Shown here: piece after piece, positions 59,236-64,000 of the stretch
How positions within the stretch are numbered: the first letter of the stretch is position 1
How the letters are laid out: every line of letters begins with the position of its first letter
DNA from: Nocardioides sp. WS12
Lineage (GTDB): Bacteria; Actinomycetota; Actinomycetes; Propionibacteriales; Nocardioidaceae
DNA length: 64,000 nt
Direction of reading: 5' to 3'
Assembly (NCBI RefSeq): GCF_014108865.1
Contig: NZ_CP053928.1
Location: forward strand, 3,844,001-3,908,000
Translations under genes and position numbers: made by a program
The notes under the pieces: model-generated
Told to the model about the DNA's origin: nothing
What the model saw: only the letters and a program-made list of their open reading frames with translations
The model's database searches: none

Positions 59236-60135
59236 TCAGGAGGAGCGGGTACGACGGGTCCGCAGGCCCGGGCGCGAGCACTCCCGCGCGAACCGGGTCA
59301 CCACCAGGTCGAGGCGTTCGGGACGACGACGCCACTCGAGCGGCATCGCGGCGTACTCGACCCTGGATCCGGCGATCTCGCCGGCCAGCAGGTTCGCATC
59401 GGAGACCGGGTGGAAGGGGTCACCGGTGCGGGCAAGGACCAACGTGGGGGCCGTGATGGCGGCCCGCTCGTCGGACGACGGCGCGAAGCGGCCGAAGAGC
59501 ACGCCGTGAACCGCGGCGGCGACAGCACCGGGGCGCTGGTCCAGGGTTTCGAGGCTCAGGCGCAGCCACTCCGGCAGCATCCGCCGCGGCACCGGACGGG
59601 TCGCCGCGCGGGCGAGCGACACGGTGAACGGCGCATAGCGCGCCGCGAGGAGCACCGGTGTCAGTACGGACACCTGGACCGCCAGCGCGTTGTCGAGCAC
59701 CGGACCGTCGAGCACCAGACCGGACACTCGTTCGGGGGCAATGGCGGCGACTTCGAGGGCGACGTTGGCGCCCAGCGAGCTGCCGCCGATCACCGCGCGG
59801 GACGCTCCCATGTGGTCGAGCAGGGCAATGACCTGCTCGGCGAATGCCGTCACCGAGTAGGCGAGCGGGTCCTCCGGGCGGTCGGACCGGCCGTGCCCCA
59901 ACGGGTCGAGTACGACGACATGCAGGCCCGAGGACGCAAGGGTCCGTGCCGTGTGGGCGTGCACCCGTCGCGGCACCAGCAATGGCGGAACGAGGACGAC
60001 CCAGGCGTCGCCGCCGCCGTACTCGGTGAACTCGAGGCGGTCGCGCCCGCGTCGGCCTTCGACGAAGCACTGACCGACCATCTCGGAGGCCAACGCGGCG
60101 GGTTTCGAGGCTCGCTGCGCGCGCACCTCAACCAC
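59236..60135 (-). CDS. alpha/beta hydrolase
   Basis: This cytoplasmic protein has 299 residues. The oxyanion region is VVLVPPLLVPRRV and the nucleophile elbow VIGGSSLGANVALE. DPLGHGRSDRP is the usual strand-4 motif, and the acid residue is probably in LARTGDPFHPVSD. A usual C-terminal catalytic His is hard to place. GTG 60135 overlaps the leuA end by 8 bp. The substrate is unknown. Confidence 0.78.
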   Translation of the reverse strand: MVEVRAQRASKPAALASEMVGQCFVEGRRGRDRLEFTEYGGGDAWVVLVPPLLVPRRVHAHTARTLASSGLHVVVLDPLGHGRSDRPEDPLAYSVTAFAEQVIALLDHMGASRAVIGGSSLGANVALEVAAIAPERVSGLVLDGPVLDNALAVQVSVLTPVLLAARYAPFTVSLARAATRPVPRRMLPEWLRLSLETLDQRPGAVAAAVHGVLFGRFAPSSDERAAITAPTLVLARTGDPFHPVSDANLLAGEIAGSRVEYAAMPLEWRRRPERLDLVVTRFARECSRPGLRTRRTRSS

Positions 60136-61882
60136 CGAGTCCCGTGGCCCCTACGGGGATGGTGGTGGCCTGCGCCCGGTTGGCTGCGCACACCACGGCC
60201 CGCAGGGACGCGGTGACGATGTTGTGGTGGATGCCGATGCCCCACACGATCTCGCCGGCGACCTCGCACTCGACGTAGGCCGCAGCGACGGCGTCGCCAC
60301 CCGAGGAGAGCGCGTGCTCGGCGTAGTCGAGGACGCGGATGTCGGCCCCGGCGTGACGCATGCCGTCGACGAACGCGGCGACCGGGCCGTTGCCCATGCC
60401 GGTGAAGGACTGCTCCTCACCGCGGACGACCATGGTGACTTCCTGGCGGTCGTCGCCGTCCTGGTCGGTCGTCGAGGAGAACGCCACCAGGCTGTACGGC
60501 GCCTCGCGGTCGAGGTATTCGGCGCGGAAGATCGCCCAGATCTCGTCCGGGGTGACCTCGCCGCCCTGGGCGTCCGTGCGCTGCTGGATGACCCGGCTGA
60601 ACTCGATCTGGGCCCGACGCGGCAGGTCGAGGCTGTGCTCGGCCTTGAGGACGTACGCGACGCCACCCTTGCCGGACTGGCTGTTCACGCGGATCACAGC
60701 CTCGTACGTACGGCCGACGTCCTTCGGGTCGATCGGCAGGTACGGCGCCTCCCACGGGACCTCACGCACCGAAACGCCCTGCTCGGCGGCGATCCGGTCC
60801 AGATCCTCGAGACCCTTCTTGATCGCATCCTGGTGGGAGCCCGAGAACGCCGTGTAAACGAGGTCGCCGGCGTAGGGGTGGCGCGGGTGGACGGGCAGCT
60901 GCGTGCAGTACTCCACCGTCCGACGGACCTCGTCGATGTCGGACAGGTCGATCTGCGGGTCGACGCCCTGGCTGAACAGGTTCATCGCCAGCGTGACCAG
61001 GTCGACGTTGCCGGTGCGCTCGCCGTGGCCGAACAGGCAACCCTCGACGCGGTCCGCGCCGGCCATCAGGGCGAGTTCGGTCGCCGCGACCGCGGTGCCG
61101 CGGTCGTTGTGCGGGTGCAGGCTGATCGCGGAGTGCGCGCGGCGCGACAGGTTGCGCCCGAAGTACTCGATCTGGTCGGCGTACGTGTTCGGCGTCGACA
61201 TCTCGACGGTCGCCGGCAGGTTGAGGATGATCTCGCGCCCCTCTTCGGGCTGCCAGACGTCCGAGACCCGCTCACAGACCTCGATCGCGTAGTCCGTCGG
61301 CGTCTGGGTGAAGATCTCCGGGCTGTACTGGTAACCGAAGTCGGTGCCGTTCAGCATCTCCTCGGCGTGCTTCATCACGCACTCGGTGCCCCGGGTCGCG
61401 ATCGCGATGCACTCGGCCTCGGTCACGCCGAACACGACGCGGCGGAACAGCGGCGCGGTCGCGTTGTAGAGGTGGACGGTCGCCTTGTCGGCGCCGACGA
61501 GCGAGGCCACCGTGCGCTCAATCAGGTCCTCGCGGGCCTGGGTCAGCACCGAGATGCGAACGTCGTCGGGGATCTTGTCGCCCTCGATGAGCTGACGGAC
61601 GAAGTCGAAGTCGGTCTGGCTCGCGGACGGGAAACCGACCTCGATCTCCTTGTAGCCCAGCTTCACCAGGAGTTCGAACATCTTCATCTTGCGCGAGGGG
61701 CTCATCGGGTCGATGAGCGCCTGGTTGCCGTCACGCAGGTCGGTGGAGAGCCACCGCGGCGCGTGGGTGATCTTCTGGTCCGGCCAGGTGCGGTCCGGCA
61801 CGGTGACGGGCTCGAAGGCCCGGTAACGCTCGAACGGCATGCCGCTCGGCTGCTGGTTCGGGATGGTGATGCGGTTCGTCAT
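60128..61882 (-). CDS. leuA: 2-isopropylmalate synthase
   Basis: LeuA condenses acetyl-CoA with 2-oxoisovalerate, the first step of leucine synthesis. The 584-residue protein shows STDLRDGNQALIDPM (metal Asp), SLHPHNDRGTAVAATELA and GCLFGHGERTGNVDL of the catalytic TIM barrel, and a C-terminal regulatory domain (about 450-584) with GMGNGPVAAFVDG and VYVEC-like leucine-binding parts. An ATG at 61882 is used. The leader upstream encodes a Leu-rich peptide. Confidence 0.96.
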   Translation of the reverse strand: MTNRITIPNQQPSGMPFERYRAFEPVTVPDRTWPDQKITHAPRWLSTDLRDGNQALIDPMSPSRKMKMFELLVKLGYKEIEVGFPSASQTDFDFVRQLIEGDKIPDDVRISVLTQAREDLIERTVASLVGADKATVHLYNATAPLFRRVVFGVTEAECIAIATRGTECVMKHAEEMLNGTDFGYQYSPEIFTQTPTDYAIEVCERVSDVWQPEEGREIILNLPATVEMSTPNTYADQIEYFGRNLSRRAHSAISLHPHNDRGTAVAATELALMAGADRVEGCLFGHGERTGNVDLVTLAMNLFSQGVDPQIDLSDIDEVRRTVEYCTQLPVHPRHPYAGDLVYTAFSGSHQDAIKKGLEDLDRIAAEQGVSVREVPWEAPYLPIDPKDVGRTYEAVIRVNSQSGKGGVAYVLKAEHSLDLPRRAQIEFSRVIQQRTDAQGGEVTPDEIWAIFRAEYLDREAPYSLVAFSSTTDQDGDDRQEVTMVVRGEEQSFTGMGNGPVAAFVDGMRHAGADIRVLDYAEHALSSGGDAVAAAYVECEVAGEIVWGIGIHHNIVTASLRAVVCAANRAQATTIPVGATGLGG

Positions 61883-61908
61883 GACATTCCTCGGCTGGTC
61901 TTGCAGGG

Positions 61909-61968
61909 GCGCCGGGCGCGCAACTCGCTCCGCAACGAGGGGTCCGGCTCTATCAGACCTCGCTGCGG
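61909..61968 (-). promoter_or_regulatory. leuA attenuator region
   Basis: The segment CCGCAGCGAGG (coding the end of the leader peptide) pairs with CCTCGTTGCGG (61930-61940) over 11 bp with one G-U. The second segment can instead pair downstream (CTCGTT with AGCGAG, 61924-61939). A small GCGC/GCGC hairpin follows at 61909-61919. Competing pairs after a leucine-codon run fit transcription attenuation. Confidence 0.55.
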
Positions 61969-61997
61969 CCGCTAAGGAGAAGGGCTCGCATCATCAT
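61953..61997 (-). CDS. leuL: leu leader peptide
   Basis: A 14-codon frame reads MMMRALLLSGRSEV and ends with TGA at 61955-61953, 70 bp before leuA. The three adjacent Leu codons are CTT-CTC-CTT; CTT is rarely used in the high-GC genes around it, as expected for control codons. A possible -10 (TAGAGT, 62012-62007) lies just upstream. Short Leu-rich leaders before leuA are known in actinobacteria. The role is attenuation by ribosome stalling, inferred from this layout. Confidence 0.72.
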   Translation of the reverse strand: MMMRALLLSGRSEV

Positions 61998-62053
61998 GAT
62001 GCGCTCACTCTAACAGGATCGGGTGCCACTGCCGTCGGGACTAGTCTCGCTTC

Positions 62054-62566
62054 GTGGCCCGTTTGCTGATCGTGCACCACTCCCCCACCCGCTCGATGCA
62101 GGCACTCCTCGACCAGGTGCTCGCCGGCGCCCACGACGAAGACGTGCAAGCGGGCGACGGGGTCGAGGTCGTCGTACGACCTGCGCTGGAGGCGACCGCC
62201 GAGGACGTCCTGGCGGCCGACGGCTATCTCCTCGGCACGACCGCAAACTTCGGCTACATGAGCGGCGCCCTCAAGCACTTCTTCGACTCGACCTTCCTGG
62301 CCATCGGCGGATCCCTCGATCCCAGCGGCGGGGTCTCGACAGGCTCGACCAACGACGGAGGCTCCACCGCGGGACGGCCCTACGGCCTCTGGCTGCACGG
62401 CCGCTACGACCTGACCGGCGCCCAGCGCTCGGTGGAATCGATCGTCGGTGCCCTCGGCTGGCGTCAGGGGTACGACGTCCTCGGCGTCCTGGGCGAGCTC
62501 GACGACGCCGCGAACGAGGCCGCTTACACGTTGGGCGCTACCATCGCGGCACTGCTGACCGCCTGA
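62054..62566 (+). CDS. Flavodoxin-fold NAD(P)H-dependent oxidoreductase-like protein
   Basis: The 170-residue protein has a flavodoxin start (MARLLIVHHSPTRSMQALLD) and the flavin region DGYLLGTTANFGYMSGALKH. A later motif is YGLWLHGRYDLTGAQRSVES. Between these, about residues 85-110 form a Ser/Gly/Asp-rich insert (SLDPSGGVSTGSTNDGG) whose DNA resembles a common intergenic repeat. It probably binds FMN. The GTG at 62054 is used. It is divergent from leuA. Confidence 0.8.
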   Translation: MARLLIVHHSPTRSMQALLDQVLAGAHDEDVQAGDGVEVVVRPALEATAEDVLAADGYLLGTTANFGYMSGALKHFFDSTFLAIGGSLDPSGGVSTGSTNDGGSTAGRPYGLWLHGRYDLTGAQRSVESIVGALGWRQGYDVLGVLGELDDAANEAAYTLGATIAALLTA

Positions 62567-62582
62567 GAAGGGAGCCCACGCG

Positions 62583-63398
62583 ATGTCGCAGCGACGCGCC
62601 GTCGCCGTACTCCTGCTCGGCCTGCTCACCCTCGGCAGCGGCACGCTCACTGCCTGCGGCGCCGAGGACCAGGGCGGCAACGCCGACCCCGATCTCGTCG
62701 ACGCCACCGCGGTTCCGAACAACGGTGTGTGCCGCAACCTGAGTCCCGACGACGTGGCCCGGCCGGCCAACGCGACCGAGACGACGGACTGCGCGATGGA
62801 GCACACCGCCGAGACGTTCGCGACCGGGGAACTGCCCGCCACCTTCAAGGACGTCGAGTACGACGACCCCGAGCTGGCCACCTTCGCCTACACCACCTGC
62901 TCGACCCAGTTCGCTGCCTTCGTCGGCGCCGACGAGAGCCTGGTCCTGCGCACCACCATCAGCTGGGCGTGGTTCCGGCCGTCGGAGAAGGCCTGGGGCA
63001 AGGGCGCCCGCTGGTACCGCTGCGACGTGATCGGTGGCAACAAGTCCATGCCCGCCTACCGCCCCCTGCCGGAAACGGCCAAGGGGATGTTGGCGGGCCG
63101 ACCCAAGGACGCGTGGCTCAGTTGCGCACGCGGGGCAACGGTCGCCCAGAGCGAGAAGGTGCCGTGTTCGCAGAAGCACGACTGGCGCGCCGTCACGACC
63201 GTCAAACTCGGCACACCAGCGGATGAATACCCCGGCGACCGCGTCATGGAGAGCCGCACCCGCTCCTTCTGCGCCCAGTCCGTCAAGGCCTGGTTGAACT
63301 ACCCGGCCGAGTTCGAGTTCGGCTTCACCTTCTTCCACGGTGCCGAGTGGAAGGCCGGGATCCGACGCTCGGTCTGCTGGGCAAGGAGCGCCAAGTGA
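62583..63398 (+). CDS. Septum-formation-family lipoprotein, first copy
   Basis: A lipoprotein signal (LLLGLLTLGSGTLTACGAED) leads into a 271-residue protein with paired Cys in an alternating pattern (GVCRNLSPD, TTDCAMEHTAET, YTTCSTQF, WYRCDVIGG, WLSCARG, KVPCSQKHDW). HTAETFATG and CSQKHDWRAV match the repeated motif of the actinobacterial septum-formation domain. The start is ATG 62583. Its stop overlaps the next gene. The exact role is unknown. Confidence 0.78.
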   Translation: MSQRRAVAVLLLGLLTLGSGTLTACGAEDQGGNADPDLVDATAVPNNGVCRNLSPDDVARPANATETTDCAMEHTAETFATGELPATFKDVEYDDPELATFAYTTCSTQFAAFVGADESLVLRTTISWAWFRPSEKAWGKGARWYRCDVIGGNKSMPAYRPLPETAKGMLAGRPKDAWLSCARGATVAQSEKVPCSQKHDWRAVTTVKLGTPADEYPGDRVMESRTRSFCAQSVKAWLNYPAEFEFGFTFFHGAEWKAGIRRSVCWARSAK

Positions 63399-64000
63399 CG
63401 CGACGCAGCAGTGCCCGGGGCGGCCTGGTGGCATCGGTCCTCGTGCTCGCGGCCGCCTTGACGGCCTGCAGTGACGACGGCAAGGACAAGGACGCCAAGG
63501 AACCGACGGCCACCCAGACCGTCGCGGCACCGCCACCGGCGGCACCGAAGCCGGGCGCCTGCTACCCGCTGCCGTTCGAGACGGCTGTCGCACCCACCTC
63601 CGAGATCGCGGCGGTGGCCTGCACGGCCAACCACACCAGCGAGACCGTCGCGGTCGGCACCATCAACTCCGTGGTGGACGGCCACCTGGTCGCCGTCGAC
63701 TCCGAGCGGGTCCAGGCCCAGGTCGCCACCGCGTGCCCGCAGGCCCTGATCGAGTACGTCGGCGGTACCCGCAAGCGCCTGCGGCTGAGCATGATCCGAC
63801 CGGTCTGGTTCACCCCGACCGTCAAGGACTCCGATGCCGGGGCCGAGTGGTACCGCTGTGATGCGGTCGTCCTGGCCGGCACGTCCACCCTCGCCCAACT
63901 CAAGGCCAGCCTCAAGGGCGTCCTGGGCCAGGCCAAGGTCAACGACCGCTTCGCCATGTGCGGCACCGCTGCCCCGGATGCCAAGAACTTCGAGCGGGTG
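63395..64000 (+). CDS. Septum-formation-family lipoprotein, second copy (cut by window end)
   Basis: It starts at GTG 63395 (overlapping the previous stop, GTGA) with MTRRSSARGGLVASVLVLAA and lipobox ALTAC. The visible 202 residues have the same layout as the first copy: GACYPLPFET, then VACTANHTSETVAVG, ATACPQALIEYV, EWYRCDAVVLAG and FAMCGTAAP. The tandem copies probably arose by duplication. The 3' end lies beyond the window. Confidence 0.78.
   Translation, partial: MTRRSSARGGLVASVLVLAAALTACSDDGKDKDAKEPTATQTVAAPPPAAPKPGACYPLPFETAVAPTSEIAAVACTANHTSETVAVGTINSVVDGHLVAVDSERVQAQVATACPQALIEYVGGTRKRLRLSMIRPVWFTPTVKDSDAGAEWYRCDAVVLAGTSTLAQLKASLKGVLGQAKVNDRFAMCGTAAPDAKNFERV

Overview
The window is 64 kb of high-GC chromosomal DNA from an actinobacterium. 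The best fit is Nocardioides or a close relative in the Propionibacteriales. The evidence is a type II fatty-acid locus headed by a PucR-type regulator, a DUF3145 gene beside it, an rRNA operon with no tRNA in its 16S-23S spacer, many GTG starts, long runs of genes with ATGA or GTGA overlaps, and leuA preceded by a leucine-rich leader peptide. No phage, plasmid or CRISPR sequence is visible. The only intact mobile element is one IS481-type insertion.

Layout. 1-7.5 kb: the end of an alpha/beta hydrolase gene, then the fatty-acid operon fasR-like, fabD, fabH, acpP, fabF and an acyl-CoA carboxylase beta subunit, closed by a strong two-way terminator. 7.5-10.8 kb: DUF3145, a hydrolase, a membrane-anchored protein and a helical-repeat protein. 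10.9-16.7 kb: one rRNA operon on the minus strand, with tyrS upstream of it. 18.1-20.5 kb: a membrane serine/threonine kinase followed by a truncated pseudokinase that carries the same outer domain. 20.5-23.3 kb: a D12-type DNA adenine methylase, a lipoprotein, a PIG-L deacetylase and tRNA-Met. 23.3-24.7 kb: the IS481 element with a 15-bp target duplication. 24.7-27.4 kb: ynfA, an HxlR repressor divergent from a quinone-oxidoreductase-like gene, and an APH-fold kinase.

27.4-37.9 kb: a five-gene overlapping exporter operon (two adaptors, MacB-type permease, ATPase, DUF5666-like lipoprotein), a large secreted protein, a histidine kinase/response regulator pair and a divergent small membrane protein. 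Several of these share Gly/Pro-rich segments and may form one envelope-response system. 37.9-46.9 kb: a sulfatase, tRNA-Asn, dnaG with a small partner, an L,D-transpeptidase, a secreted protein, dgt and a secreted SH3/peptidase-like protein. 46.9-53.5 kb: dusB, a lipoprotein, glyS, a small monooxygenase-fold protein, a molybdopterin oxidoreductase and a TetR regulator. 53.5-56.3 kb: a zinc ABC importer behind a Zur-type box. 56.5-64 kb: uppS, recO, a secreted lipase, a hydrolase, leuA with its attenuator leader, a flavodoxin-fold protein and two tandem septum-formation-type lipoproteins, the second cut by the window end.

The most unusual items are FabD with a C-terminal domain resembling a biotin carrier that has lost its biotin hairpin, the kinase/pseudokinase pair, the shared Gly/Pro-rich motifs at the exporter and two-component locus, and a 10-bp palindrome (GTCGTACGAC) found eight times. 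All functions are inferred from reading the sequence; no database search was run.
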